A DNA stretch of 64,000 nucleotides from JAZDIU01 sp043804635 (GTDB lineage: Bacteria; Chloroflexota; Dehalococcoidia; Dehalococcoidales; UBA2162): contig JAZDIU010000032.1 of NCBI GenBank assembly GCA_043804635.1, positions 1 to 64,000 of the forward strand. Reading direction: 5' to 3'. Shown here in pieces: positions 9,159 to 18,483 of the stretch (position 1 is the first letter of the stretch; every line of letters starts with the position of its first letter). The notes below the pieces were generated by a model. It did not search any database and had not been told where the DNA came from. It was given only the letters and a program-made list of their open reading frames with translations. The position numbers were made by a program, and so were the translations under genes.

Positions 9159-9168
9159 GTTAGGCAAG

Positions 9169-10239
9169 ATGAGCAAAACTCTCTCGATAGTCATCCCCAC
9201 CTACAACGAGAAAGACAATATAACCCCTCTCATAGAGAAAATCCACAACGTTATGTCAAGCTATAACTATGAGATTTTATTTATCGATGATGACAGCAAA
9301 GACGGGACGGCAGAAGCTATCCATAAACTGGAAAAGAGTTTCCCAATCCGGGTAGTTATTCGTAAGGATAAGAAGGGCTTAGCTTCGGCAGTCGTCGATG
9401 GCATCGGCTACGCTGATAGTAATATCGTAGGTGTGATGGATGCCGACTTGCAGCACCCGCCGGAAATTTTGCCCGACCTATTGAAAGCAATCCAGGATGG
9501 AGCAGAAGTAGCCATCGCCAGCCGCTACGTCAAGGGCGGCGGGTGCGTTGGCTGGAGCCTTACCCGGAAAATAATCTCGAAAGGGGCAATAACGATTGCT
9601 CACCTGTTTTTGCCCCAGACCAAGCGCGTGCACGACCCTATGTCCGGCTTTTTTATGCTTCGTAAAGAAATAATCGATGGAGTGGAGCTAACACCAACCG
9701 GCTACAAAATACTATTGGAAATTTTGGTGAAAGGGAAATATAAGAAACTAACCGAAGTCCCCTACCAATTCTTGACCAGACAAAAAGGTAGCAGCAAGCT
9801 AAGCACGAAAACGCAGGTGGACTATCTAAAACACGTTTACAGCCTGATGGACCGTCGCCGAGAACTAATCAGATTTGTGAAGTTCTGTGTAATCGGGGGC
9901 AGCGGGGTACTAGTTAACGAAGGATTGCTCTGGTTCTTTACCGAGTACGCCGGTCTTTACTACCTGCTTTCATCAGCTATCGGCATCGAAACTTCAATAA
10001 TCACCAACTTCGTTTTGAATAACTTTTTTACTTTCTCCGACCGCCGCTCACAAGGGCTGTTTCTAAAAAGACTGATGCGGTTCAACCTGGTTAGCCTTGC
10101 CGGGTTGGGTATCAACTTGGCATCATTATGGTTCTTCAAAAGTGTGGTGGGACTTCATTATCTTATCTCCAACCTCTTCGGCATTGCAGCGGCAACTCTC
10201 TGGAATTATTTGGTCAACGTATTATGGACTTGGCGATAG
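9169..10239 (+). CDS. Dolichyl-phosphate-mannose-type glycosyltransferase with GtrA membrane domain
   Basis: 356 residues. Residues 1-~225 form a GT2 domain (SIVIPTYNEKDNI, IDDDSKDGT, MDADLQHPPE) that transfers a sugar, usually mannose or glucose, from a nucleotide to a polyprenyl phosphate. Residues ~230-356 form a GtrA-like domain with four membrane helices (RFVKFCVIGGSGVLVNE, NFVLNNFFTF), thought to flip or present the lipid-linked sugar. The next gene is a PMT-like transferase overlapping by 16 bases, so the pair probably makes and uses a lipid-linked sugar for glycosylation outside the membrane. ATG 9157, four codons upstream, is an alternative start. Confidence 0.88.
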   Translation: MSKTLSIVIPTYNEKDNITPLIEKIHNVMSSYNYEILFIDDDSKDGTAEAIHKLEKSFPIRVVIRKDKKGLASAVVDGIGYADSNIVGVMDADLQHPPEILPDLLKAIQDGAEVAIASRYVKGGGCVGWSLTRKIISKGAITIAHLFLPQTKRVHDPMSGFFMLRKEIIDGVELTPTGYKILLEILVKGKYKKLTEVPYQFLTRQKGSSKLSTKTQVDYLKHVYSLMDRRRELIRFVKFCVIGGSGVLVNEGLLWFFTEYAGLYYLLSSAIGIETSIITNFVLNNFFTFSDRRSQGLFLKRLMRFNLVSLAGLGINLASLWFFKSVVGLHYLISNLFGIAAATLWNYLVNVLWTWR

Positions 10240-11429
10240 TTAAGAAAATAGTCGGGTTGAGCCGGAAAGAATATCCCTGGATTATCGTTCTTACACTAAT
10301 TGTCCTGGCAATGCACTTCAGCATTATCGCTTATCCTAACACCATCATTCTGGATGAGGTATATTATGTAAATGATGCTCAGCAAATTCTCAGTGGAAAC
10401 GGTGTGCTTCGCGGCGAGCATCCCCCTCTGGCTATTTTACTGGTTTACGCCGGGACGCTTGTCTTTGGCGACAATTCTTTAGGCTGGCGCTTTTCTTCAG
10501 TCATACTGGGCAGCGCCAGTATCTTTCTACTATATCTCGTCTGCCGGCAACTGGCGATGTCCCGCCGGTCTTCGTTCCTTGCCAGTTTCCTCCTAGCTCT
10601 GGAGAACTTAACCTTTATACAATCCAGTGTAGCGATGCTGGATGCCTCGACCGTATTCTTTATGCTGCTCGCCTTTTGGCTGTATCTGAAAGAGAATTAC
10701 CCGATGGCATCCATAGCTGGTGCCTTTAGCGTCCTATGCAAACTTACCGGAGTCTTTACGTTCCTGGTTATCGGGCTTCACTGGCTCATTACCCGGCGCA
10801 ACCGGCGTCCTTATTTTATCCTATCAATGCTCCTGGCGCCGCTACTTTTTATAGCACTGCTGCCGCTCTTCGATTTCGTCACTACAGATAAGTTGATTTC
10901 CCCTATAAAACGTATCGTCGATATGTTTACGCTAACCGGCAGTATTACCTTCGAGACAGCTAAACACCCCAATGCCAGTCATCCGTGGGAATGGCTCGTC
11001 TTACTCAAAATAATGCCTTACGCCTATAATCCCGACTATCTGGCTGTTATCAGCCCGACTGTATGGGCGCTAATTATACCCACGGTTGGTTATCTAGTCT
11101 ACCGAATAAAAAAAGGCAGTAAAGCCGCCTTATTTGCTATCTTGTGGTTCGCCAGCACCTACTTAGTCTGGCTGCTTCTGGACCCGGTTACGGAGCGGGT
11201 GACGTATGTTTTTTATATGTATCCCACAATCGGCTCTATCTGTATCGGGTTGGGGATGGCATTATCCGGCTTGTTTGGAATCTGGCAAAACAAAACGAGA
11301 GGAAAACTCAGAATAGCAGTTATCTCCGGATTTTTCCTCTACCTTGCGCTACACACGGCGACTTTCATCCTGCTTTCACCGGTCTTCGGCCGCTGGATAC
11401 CGCCGCTAAGATACCGTTTGTTTGGATGA
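10224..11429 (+). CDS. PMT-family (polyprenyl-phosphate-sugar) glycosyltransferase
   Basis: 401 residues with about nine to eleven predicted membrane helices. The first external loop carries LDEVYYVNDAQ, with the Asp-Glu pair typical of GT-C protein O-mannosyltransferases, followed by EHPPLAILLVY. Such enzymes move a sugar from a polyprenyl phosphate carrier to a protein or lipid on the outer face. The ATG at 10224 lies inside the end of the preceding GT2-GtrA gene (16-base overlap), pointing to translational coupling and shared function. The frame runs further upstream, but that part overlaps the GT2 gene and lacks family similarity. The acceptor is unknown. Confidence 0.85.
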   Translation: MDLAIVKKIVGLSRKEYPWIIVLTLIVLAMHFSIIAYPNTIILDEVYYVNDAQQILSGNGVLRGEHPPLAILLVYAGTLVFGDNSLGWRFSSVILGSASIFLLYLVCRQLAMSRRSSFLASFLLALENLTFIQSSVAMLDASTVFFMLLAFWLYLKENYPMASIAGAFSVLCKLTGVFTFLVIGLHWLITRRNRRPYFILSMLLAPLLFIALLPLFDFVTTDKLISPIKRIVDMFTLTGSITFETAKHPNASHPWEWLVLLKIMPYAYNPDYLAVISPTVWALIIPTVGYLVYRIKKGSKAALFAILWFASTYLVWLLLDPVTERVTYVFYMYPTIGSICIGLGMALSGLFGIWQNKTRGKLRIAVISGFFLYLALHTATFILLSPVFGRWIPPLRYRLFG

Positions 11430-11552
11430 TAAAAAATAAAGATAGTGCTTATTTCGCTCGAATTCGTTATCCGTAATTCGAGTGAAAAACACCCGGTAAT
11501 TAGCGATATTGAAATTATCGGCTAAATTGGGCAAAAAACAGGGCCGGGATTT

Positions 11553-11765
11553 TTATCCCTTGCTCTCACGATAGACGACATTCCACTTTCTACACAGGCT
11601 AGCCACGTAGTCTCTCATCTCTTGGCTCGGTGCCCGATAAAGCTCGGCGAGAAAGCCGTGCAGTAATTCACCACCCGTCATTCCTGGGGTAGATTCAATC
11701 GGCCCAGGTAAGTTTACATATACGGTTTCCATCATTTGTTTCTGATACTCAATAGACTGACCCAT
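11553..11765 (-). CDS. Small hypothetical protein (70 aa)
   Basis: A 70-residue soluble, acidic-to-neutral protein with no motif I recognise (MGQSIEYQKQMMETVYVNLP start; one Cys near the end). It is supported by a good SD (GGAGG, six bases before ATG) and by sensible codon use. It stands alone between convergent or divergent neighbours. It overlaps no other gene and lies outside the cobalamin riboswitch leader. Confidence 0.6.
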   Translation of the reverse strand: MGQSIEYQKQMMETVYVNLPGPIESTPGMTGGELLHGFLAELYRAPSQEMRDYVASLCRKWNVVYRESKG

Positions 11766-11846
11766 TATACCTCCAATCCTTCAATCCTTGCACTTGCTTT
11801 ACTATTATATACAAAAGCAAATAAAAAGGAAAACAAGCCGATGTAT

Positions 11847-11876
11847 TTGACTTGCTCCCCGAGTTAATGATATATT
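11847..11876 (+). promoter_or_regulatory. Promoter of the cobalamin operon
   Basis: TTGACT (11847-11852), an 18-base spacer and TATATT (11871-11876) preceded by TGa (extended -10). A start near 11883 would place the whole riboswitch in the transcript. Confidence 0.7.
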
Positions 11877-11890
11877 AGAAACCAAATTGA

Positions 11891-12006
11891 ATAACCGATA
11901 ACGACGGGTGTCCCGATTTCATCGGGACTCAAATGGAAAGCAAGCCGGTGTAATTCCGGCACAGTCCCGCCTGCTGTATAGTCAGAACGCCAGCCTGGTC
12001 GGTTAT
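11891..12006 (+). ncRNA. Cobalamin (adenosylcobalamin-type) riboswitch aptamer
   Basis: The closing stem ATAACCGA (11891-11898) pairs perfectly with TCGGTTAT (11999-12006). Inside are the conserved core GCCGGTGTAATTCCGGC, the B12-box-like CCCGCCTGCTGTA and the AACGCCAGCCTGG arm. A peripheral hairpin GTCCCGAT/ATCGGGAC occurs at ~11910-11929. It lies between a good promoter and btuF, the first gene of a B12 uptake and assembly operon. Confidence 0.93.
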
Positions 12007-12031
12007 AGTCTGCCTCCGCGGAGCAGGAGGT

Positions 12032-12087
12032 GGGATTTATTAGTTTTAATAAATCCCTCTGTTCTGTTGAGCAGAGGGATTTTTATT
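12032..12087 (+). terminator. Riboswitch expression platform: antiterminator and intrinsic terminator
   Basis: Two mutually exclusive perfect 11-bp stems are visible. The antiterminator GGGATTTATTA (12032-12042) pairs with TAATAAATCCC (12047-12057). The terminator AAATCCCTCTG (12051-12061) pairs with CAGAGGGATTT (12072-12082) and runs into TTATTTTTAT. The shared bases 12051-12057 can be in only one stem. By analogy with other B12 riboswitches, bound cobalamin should favour the terminator and silence btuF-cobU. Confidence 0.88.
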
Positions 12088-12109
12088 TTTATCGTAAAGG
12101 AGAAAAACA

Positions 12110-13048
12110 GTGAGCAATCGCATCCGAAATTGCCTGCTTGTCCTTTCGTTTTTCCTCTTGTTCACAAGTCTTAGCTGCAGTTCACCACAGACCGGTGAAA
12201 CCACGACATTAATCGAAGTTACGGACCAGCTTGGCCGAACAGTAAAGCTGGATAACATTCCGAAAACAATTGTTTCCCTCGCCCCGGCCAATACCGAGAT
12301 TCTATTTGCCCTGGGCTTAGACGAAAGAATTGCGGGAGTGACCGACTATTGCAACTATCCACCCAAAGCGAAGGAAAAGCCCAGCATCGGCGGTTTTGCG
12401 ACACCTAATATAGAAAAAATCGTTGCTTTATCTCCCGACCTCATTTTGGCGGCACCGATTCATGAAAAACAGATTATTCCTCAGCTTGAGGCAAAAGGGA
12501 TGACAGTTCTAACGCTAGCGCCGAAGAACCTCGACGACATATTAGAAGCCATCACTTTAGTCGGAAAAGCCACCAGCACAGAAAAAGCCGCTGCCGAATT
12601 AGTATCACAGATGCGAAGCAAGATTAAAGCCATTACCGATAAGACAGGTGGGTTAACTGAGGCACAAAGGCCCAAGGTGTTTTATGTTATCTGGCACGAC
12701 CCTCTAACGACCGTCGGGTCAGGGACTTTCCATGATGAATTAATTAGGATGGCAGGCGGTACGAATATAGCCGGTAATCTTAATGGCTATCCCACTATCA
12801 GTTTGGAAACAATCATCGAAGCTAATCCTAAAGTAATTATCGGTGGTGTGGGAACGGGGATGAGTGCCGATGCACCACTTCAGTTTATCAAGAACGAATC
12901 AAGGCTGAAAGACGTAGACGCCCGATTGAACAACCGAATATACAGCGTAGACGGCGACATCGTCGGGCGGGCGGGGCCAAGGATAACCAATGCTCTGGAA
13001 CAATTTGCCAGATTCATACATCCTGAATTATTCAAGGAGTCTAAATAG
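12110..13048 (+). CDS. btuF: Vitamin B12 ABC transporter, substrate-binding lipoprotein
   Basis: 312 residues, starting at GTG with AAAGGAG eight bases upstream. A signal peptide ends at Cys23 (SLSCSS), which fits a lipoprotein tethered outside the membrane, though the lipobox is not canonical. The rest is a BtuF/FepB-type bilobal periplasmic-binding domain (DQLGRTV, PKTIVSLAPANTEILFALG, AAELVSQMR). Position directly behind a cobalamin riboswitch and before btuC-btuD identifies the ligand as cobalamin or a precursor such as cobinamide. Its stop overlaps the btuC GTG. Confidence 0.92.
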   Translation: MSNRIRNCLLVLSFFLLFTSLSCSSPQTGETTTLIEVTDQLGRTVKLDNIPKTIVSLAPANTEILFALGLDERIAGVTDYCNYPPKAKEKPSIGGFATPNIEKIVALSPDLILAAPIHEKQIIPQLEAKGMTVLTLAPKNLDDILEAITLVGKATSTEKAAAELVSQMRSKIKAITDKTGGLTEAQRPKVFYVIWHDPLTTVGSGTFHDELIRMAGGTNIAGNLNGYPTISLETIIEANPKVIIGGVGTGMSADAPLQFIKNESRLKDVDARLNNRIYSVDGDIVGRAGPRITNALEQFARFIHPELFKESK

Positions 13049-14133
13049 TGCGCGTATCGGCTAAAACAGGTTTATCGGACCAGACTCCGCCAGTCCACCT
13101 GATTCATTGGCGAGGTAGAATCTGTGCCATTATCGGACTGTCTATTCTGCTGGTTGTCATAGGTGTACTGGCTACGACCATAGGCAGCGTTAAAATCCCA
13201 TTCTTGACCACCTGGCAGGTTATGATTTCAAAGCTGCCCCTCCTCAACCCAACTCCAAGTTGGCCGAGCGGCATAGAGACCATTATCCTTGACATACGGC
13301 TCCCAAGAGTCATACTTGCCGGGCTGGTAGGGGCGGCTCTAGCAACGGCCGGAGCTACTTACCAGGGACTTTTCCGCAATCCGCTAGCTGACCCTTATTT
13401 GATTGGGGTGGCACAAGGAGCATCGCTGGGAGCCATCATCGGTTTCTTAACGCCGACTTCCTGGCATGGTTTAGGCGTGGGCATAGTTCCTCTCTTTGCT
13501 TTCATCGGAGCTCTGACGAGCACAGCTATTGTCTACGGACTGGCACGCACCGGTAAAAGTCTGCCGGTAACTACTCTTATTCTGGCTGGGGTGGCTCTTG
13601 GCGCGTTTTTGGGGTCGATTGTTTCCTACCTCATCATTTCCAGTGGAGAAAAGATGCACCCCATTATCTTCTGGCTAATGGGCAGCTTTTCCTTAAGCCA
13701 GTGGTCGGATATAAGGCTCGCCTTACCTTATGTAGCGGTAGGCATCGGCGTAATCTTGCTTTGTGCCCGTCCGCTTAACGTTATGCAGCTTGACGAAGAG
13801 CAGGCTCAGCAATTGGGCGTCAATGTAGAGAGACTAAAGCTGGTATTGCTGGCGGCGGCTACTTTAATTACAGCGGCGGCGGTATCTTTTGTGGGAACTA
13901 TCGGATTTGTGGGTATTATCATCCCACACGCAGTGCGCTTGATCTGGGGCGCCGACTACCGTTTCCTATTACCGCTCTCTTTTCTAGCTGGAGCTGTGTT
14001 TCTCATTGCCGCCGATCTGATAGCCCGCACCGTTCAAGCACCAACGGAAATTCCGATAGGAGTAATTACAGCCCTGTGTGGGGCACCTTTCTTCCTTTAT
14101 TTATTACGTCGCCATAAGAGAGTGCTGTTCTAA
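13048..14133 (+). CDS. btuC: Vitamin B12 ABC transporter permease
   Basis: 361 residues and about ten membrane helices of the FecCD/BtuC family. Features include LDIRLPRVILAGLVGAALATAGATYQG, the LADPYLIGVAQGASLGA segment and the FVGTIGFVGIIIPHAVRL coupling region. It forms the channel for BtuF-delivered corrinoid. It starts at a GTG that shares one base with the btuF stop; btuD follows after seven bases. Confidence 0.93.
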   Translation: MRVSAKTGLSDQTPPVHLIHWRGRICAIIGLSILLVVIGVLATTIGSVKIPFLTTWQVMISKLPLLNPTPSWPSGIETIILDIRLPRVILAGLVGAALATAGATYQGLFRNPLADPYLIGVAQGASLGAIIGFLTPTSWHGLGVGIVPLFAFIGALTSTAIVYGLARTGKSLPVTTLILAGVALGAFLGSIVSYLIISSGEKMHPIIFWLMGSFSLSQWSDIRLALPYVAVGIGVILLCARPLNVMQLDEEQAQQLGVNVERLKLVLLAAATLITAAAVSFVGTIGFVGIIIPHAVRLIWGADYRFLLPLSFLAGAVFLIAADLIARTVQAPTEIPIGVITALCGAPFFLYLLRRHKRVLF

Positions 14134-14140
14134 GGTCGAA

Positions 14141-14959
14141 ATGATAAAGCTCGAAATGCATAATGTATCGCTAGGATATTACCACCAAGAAGTCCTGAGT
14201 GATATTACACTTCAGGTACTGCCGGGCGAGTTGGTCGGACTAATTGGTTCTAACGGCTGCGGCAAATCTACCATTATCCGGGCGTTGACCCGCATAATTG
14301 CTCCATATCAGGGCAAAATTCTTCTGGACGGACGGGACCTAACCAGCATAGATAGACGCGAGCTAGCCCGCATGCTCGGCGTTGTTCCCCAGTTACCTCT
14401 TCTGCCCAGCGCCTTTACTGGTATTGAAATAGTGCTTATGGGCAGAAATCCCCATCTGGGACTTTTCCAGCTTGAGAGCCAGAGAGAACTGGGTATCGCC
14501 TGGCGGGCGATGGAACAAACGATGACCCAGCATCTTGCCCGGCGGAGAGTGGGCGAACTTTCCGGCGGTGAAATACAATGTCTGCTTATTGCCCGTGTCC
14601 TTGCCCAGGAGACCAAGGCAATTTTGCTTGACGAGCCAACGGCTAATCTCGATATCGGACGCCAGGTTGAAACTCTTAACCTGATTAAGAACCTGTGCCG
14701 GGGAAAAAATATGGCGGTTCTTGCCGCCCTCCACGACCTCAATCTAGCCTCGCAGTACTGCGACCGGCTGGTGCTGATAAACAACGGAAAGATTCATAAA
14801 CAGGGGACACCAAGCGAGGTTATTACGTCTGAGACCATAAGGGAAGTTTATGGTGCCGAAGAATGCGTCTATACACACCCAGCGAACGGACTGCCGGCGG
14901 TACTGGTCAAACCAGGCAACGGCAGGACGAAAAAGATGCTGGACAGGGATACAGCATAA
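14141..14959 (+). CDS. btuD: Vitamin B12 ABC transporter ATPase
   Basis: 272 residues. Walker A GSNGCGKST, signature LSGGE, Walker B AILLDEPTANLD and the switch His (AALHDLNLASQ) are all intact. It powers corrinoid import with BtuC. The start is the ATG at 14141 (MIKLEMHNV), seven bases after the btuC stop; the longer frame back to 14078 lies inside btuC. The C-terminal ~20 residues after the ABC domain are a basic tail. Confidence 0.93.
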   Translation: MIKLEMHNVSLGYYHQEVLSDITLQVLPGELVGLIGSNGCGKSTIIRALTRIIAPYQGKILLDGRDLTSIDRRELARMLGVVPQLPLLPSAFTGIEIVLMGRNPHLGLFQLESQRELGIAWRAMEQTMTQHLARRRVGELSGGEIQCLLIARVLAQETKAILLDEPTANLDIGRQVETLNLIKNLCRGKNMAVLAALHDLNLASQYCDRLVLINNGKIHKQGTPSEVITSETIREVYGAEECVYTHPANGLPAVLVKPGNGRTKKMLDRDTA

Positions 14960-14962
14960 TCT

Positions 14963-15892
14963 ATGGAAGCTTTATTTATATTATTGCTGGCTTTGATACT
15001 TGACCTGGCTCTGGGTGAACCACCAGCGTCCATCCACCCAGTGGTCTGGATGGGTAAGAGTATTTCGTTACTGACTAAGGGCAAGCCCCGTCATTCTTCT
15101 GGTGCACAATTTCTTTACGGCCTCATAATTGCTTTAATCACTATCGCCATTTTTGCTGTCCCCGTTTATTTTGTGCTCTCATACCTGAGGGAACTTAATC
15201 AAGTAGCCTTTATCGTTGCTGGCGCTGTAATTTTTAAGACCTGCTTTTCGTTAAAAGGACTAAAGCAAGCAGCTACGAAAATAAATAATCTTCTGAGAGA
15301 AGATAAAATGGTTGGAGCACGCTTCGAGCTACGTGCGCTGGTCGGACGAGACACGAGCAGGCTGGACAAGAGCCAGATAGTATCTGCCACCGTCGAGTCG
15401 GTAGCAGAAAACAGCTGCGATAGCTTTTTCGCCCCGCTATTTTACTTCGTGTTTTTCGGTGTGGTAGGAGCAGTAGTCTACCGCGTTATCAATACGCTCG
15501 ATGCTATGATTGGCCACCACGGCGAGTTTGAATATGTGGGAAAATTTGCTGCCCGTCTGGATAGTGCCGCCAATTTCATTCCTGCTCGAATTACGGCTCT
15601 AGTCATAGTGCTGGCTACCCGGATAAGGAGAAGAAATGCCTCGGGAGCCTGGCAGATTATGCTGCGCGACCGGAGAAAAACCGAAAGTCCTAACGCCGGC
15701 TGGACGATGAGTGCTATGGCCGGCGCTCTGGGGGTTCAGTTGGAGAAAGTCGGTTATTATAAACTGGGCGATAATCATAATTCGCTGTCCTCAAGCTCTA
15801 TAGATGCTTCTTTACAAATAGTAATCACGGCGGCTTTCATCTGGAGCCTGTTACTAATCGCGAGCGAGGTAATTATTAATGTTACGACCTAA
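14963..15892 (+). CDS. cbiB: Adenosylcobinamide-phosphate synthase
   Basis: 309 residues, a polytopic membrane enzyme of the CbiB/CobD family. It attaches (R)-1-amino-2-propanol phosphate (or aminopropanol) to adenosylcobyric acid. Diagnostic segments are LDLALGEPPASIHPVVWMG at the N-terminus, LVGRDTSRLDKSQIVSATVESVAENSCDSF and SPNAGWTMSAMAGALGVQLEK. It follows btuD by three bases and overlaps the aminotransferase-like cobD by 14 bases. Confidence 0.94.
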   Translation: MEALFILLLALILDLALGEPPASIHPVVWMGKSISLLTKGKPRHSSGAQFLYGLIIALITIAIFAVPVYFVLSYLRELNQVAFIVAGAVIFKTCFSLKGLKQAATKINNLLREDKMVGARFELRALVGRDTSRLDKSQIVSATVESVAENSCDSFFAPLFYFVFFGVVGAVVYRVINTLDAMIGHHGEFEYVGKFAARLDSAANFIPARITALVIVLATRIRRRNASGAWQIMLRDRRKTESPNAGWTMSAMAGALGVQLEKVGYYKLGDNHNSLSSSSIDASLQIVITAAFIWSLLLIASEVIINVTT

Positions 15893-16976
15893 GCCGAACA
15901 TAGAAAAGCTTGTACCCGGCATCCACGGGGGCATCAACAATGCTGAGCTTAAAAAGCTGGGTATCTCACCCGAAGATATCTTGGATTTTAGCGTCAGCAC
16001 CAATCCTTTCGGACCGCCGCCCGGCATTAAAGAAGCCATCAATCTAGCGTCCATCAGCCATTACCCCGATTCCGAATCCACTGAGTTCAAATTAGTGTTA
16101 GCCAAGAAACTCAACGTATCGGAAGACAATATTCTCATCGGTAACGGCTCTACCGAGCTTATCAGGCTGGTCGCTACTGCTTATTTTAGCCCAGACGACC
16201 CGGTCGTTATTCCCCAGCCTACTTATGGTGAATACGAGACAGCTTGTCAGATTGTCGGAGCCTGTGTACTGAGAAAGATTATGTCTGAGGAAACGAAGTT
16301 CAGGCTGAATGTCGCTGAAACGGTAGACTTGATTCGGAAGCGGCAGCCCAAGGGTATTTTCTTATGTAATCCCAATAATCCGACGGGCCAATATTTGTCC
16401 AGAGAAGAGGTTACAAAAATATTGTCCGCAGCTAGAAACAGCCTGGTCATACTGGATGAAGCCTATATTGCGTTTACTGAAAACATGTGGTCGTCCCTGG
16501 ATTTTGTTTGCCAGAGCAACCTAGTTATCCTGAGGTCGATGACCAAGGACTACGCTCTGGCCGGCTTACGTCTGGGTTATGCTCTTGCGGCTAAGTCGCT
16601 AATATCAGTTCTCAGTCGGGTCAAGCCGCCCTGGAATGTCAGTTCGATAGCTCAGGCGGCGGGTGTTTTTACAATCAAAACTTACGGCTATCTCGAAGAA
16701 TGCCGAAAGAAAATCAGCGAAGCCAAAGAGTTCCTTATCGAAGGTTTGAAAGGACTGGGACTTTCGCCATTGCCCTCACAAACTAATTTCTTCCTGGTCA
16801 AAATTAACGATGCCACTAATTTCCGGAAAGCCCTGCTCCAGAAGGGAATCCTGGTCCGTGATTGCGCCTCTTTTGGTCTACCCGATTACATCCGGCTGGC
16901 GCCACGCACCATTGCCGAATGCCGGAAATTGCTCGCCGCAATACAAGTTGCCGAGGTTTACCGCTATGTCCGCTAA
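15879..16976 (+). CDS. cobD: L-threonine-O-3-phosphate decarboxylase / HisC-like aminotransferase
   Basis: 365 residues, fold-type I PLP enzyme. PLP lysine lies in SMTKDYALAGLRLGY; CNPNNPTGQYLS and ILDEAYIAF are the substrate and cofactor loops. HisC and CobD are close relatives. The setting between cbiB and cbiP indicates CobD, which makes aminopropanol phosphate for the nucleotide loop, but histidinol-phosphate aminotransferase activity cannot be excluded. The start overlaps cbiB by 14 bases and the end overlaps cbiP by 11. Confidence 0.88.
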   Translation: MLRPKPNIEKLVPGIHGGINNAELKKLGISPEDILDFSVSTNPFGPPPGIKEAINLASISHYPDSESTEFKLVLAKKLNVSEDNILIGNGSTELIRLVATAYFSPDDPVVIPQPTYGEYETACQIVGACVLRKIMSEETKFRLNVAETVDLIRKRQPKGIFLCNPNNPTGQYLSREEVTKILSAARNSLVILDEAYIAFTENMWSSLDFVCQSNLVILRSMTKDYALAGLRLGYALAAKSLISVLSRVKPPWNVSSIAQAAGVFTIKTYGYLEECRKKISEAKEFLIEGLKGLGLSPLPSQTNFFLVKINDATNFRKALLQKGILVRDCASFGLPDYIRLAPRTIAECRKLLAAIQVAEVYRYVR

Positions 16977-18483
16977 AGTTTTAATGATACAAGGCACGGC
17001 TTCATCAGTCGGGAAGAGCGTCCTCGTGACGGCTCTATGCCGTATTTTCCGTCAGGACGGCTATAAAGTCGCTCCATTCAAAGCACAGAATATGGCACTC
17101 AATTCTTTCGTCACTAAAGAGGGCGGAGAAATCGGACGTGCTCAAGCGGTGCAGGCGGAAGCGGCGGGTATAGAACCATCTATCTATATGAATCCAGTAT
17201 TGCTCAAACCTGAAGCTGATGCTAAATCCCAGGTTATCGTCCTGGGTAAAATGGCTACAAATCTTAAAGCAAACCAGTATTACGAATATACGCCACATTT
17301 GCTGAAGGTGATTGAAGATTCGCTGAACCGTCTGCGCTCTAACTATGACATCATAGTAATCGAAGGTGCCGGCAGTCCGGCAGAGATAAATCTAAAAGAA
17401 CGGGAAATAGTCAATATGCGGGTTGCCCGAATGGCTAACGCACCGGTACTTCTGGTAAGCGATATCGACCGCGGGGGAGTTTTCGCCTCGATTATCGGAA
17501 CTCTGGAACTTTTAACCGAAGAGGAGCGCAACCTGATTAAGGGTCTTGTAATTAACAAATTCCGCGGCGACTTAGCTTTGCTTAAATCAGGACTGGACTT
17601 CTTAGAGGAAAAGAGCGGTAAACCAATCCTTGGTGTTATTCCCTACTTCCGGGGTATCAATATCGCTCAGGAGGATTCCGTTTATCTCGATGAGAGAACT
17701 AACCATAGCAGAGGCAAAGGAATAAATGTAGCTGTAATTCGCTTACCTCACATCTCTAACTATGACGACTTCGACCCACTGGAAGAGTTGGGTTGTATTG
17801 TTCGCTACGTGAATGAGTCTTTGGAGTTGGACAATTCGGACCTGATTGTCCTTCCCGGCACAAAGAGCACTATATTCGATTTAACTTACTTGCACCAGCA
17901 AGGGATTGCTCAGGATATCATCAGGCTAGTAAAGAGCGGTACACCGGTGATAGGTATTTGTGGTGGCTATCAAATGCTGGGCAAGGTAATTAACGACCCA
18001 TCCCATATTGAATCGAAGGAAGATAGCATTGCCGCATTGGGTCTGCTGGATATCGAAACTACTTTTGGGCAGGTTAAAACCACTACACAAGTGAAAGCCA
18101 GAGTAGTTGCAGCAAAAGGTCTTTTTTACGGGCTGAATGGTACTGAGGTAACGGGATACGAGATTCATATGGGACAGTGCCAGGGTCAGAATTGCCCGCC
18201 GGTATTACAGGTTGTTGAAACGCCGGAAGGGAAAACTGATTATTTCGATGGCGCAACCAGCGATGATGGTTTGATTTTCGGCACTTACCTTCACGGTCTG
18301 TTCCACAATGTGAATTTCACTCACAACTTGTTAAACCGACTGCGGCAACTCAAAGGATTACCAACCATCACAGCCATATCAATAAACAAGGATAAGCAAT
18401 ACGATGAGCTGGCTGAAATCGTCAGGCAAAACCTTGATATAAACCGGATATACAAAATAACCCTGGGGAGGGATAATGATTGA
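16966..18483 (+). CDS. cbiP: Cobyric acid synthase (glutamine-dependent)
   Basis: 505 residues. It amidates adenosylcobyrinic acid a,c-diamide at b, d, e and g. The N-terminal dethiobiotin-synthetase-like domain starts MIQGTASSVGKSVLVTALC with P-loop TASSVGKS and has PFKAQNMALNS. The C-terminal class I glutaminase-like domain has the Cys nucleophile in VIGICGGYQMLG and a His in GTYLHGLF. The start at ATG 16966 overlaps cobD by 11 bases; an upstream frame inside cobD is a shadow. No CbiA or other corrin-ring genes are nearby, so its substrate must come from elsewhere in the genome or from salvage. Confidence 0.94.
   Translation: MSAKVLMIQGTASSVGKSVLVTALCRIFRQDGYKVAPFKAQNMALNSFVTKEGGEIGRAQAVQAEAAGIEPSIYMNPVLLKPEADAKSQVIVLGKMATNLKANQYYEYTPHLLKVIEDSLNRLRSNYDIIVIEGAGSPAEINLKEREIVNMRVARMANAPVLLVSDIDRGGVFASIIGTLELLTEEERNLIKGLVINKFRGDLALLKSGLDFLEEKSGKPILGVIPYFRGINIAQEDSVYLDERTNHSRGKGINVAVIRLPHISNYDDFDPLEELGCIVRYVNESLELDNSDLIVLPGTKSTIFDLTYLHQQGIAQDIIRLVKSGTPVIGICGGYQMLGKVINDPSHIESKEDSIAALGLLDIETTFGQVKTTTQVKARVVAAKGLFYGLNGTEVTGYEIHMGQCQGQNCPPVLQVVETPEGKTDYFDGATSDDGLIFGTYLHGLFHNVNFTHNLLNRLRQLKGLPTITAISINKDKQYDELAEIVRQNLDINRIYKITLGRDND

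Noticed and set aside
11908..12174. Open frame across the cobalamin leader
   Set aside because: It lies over a clear riboswitch and terminator and has no homology or SD.
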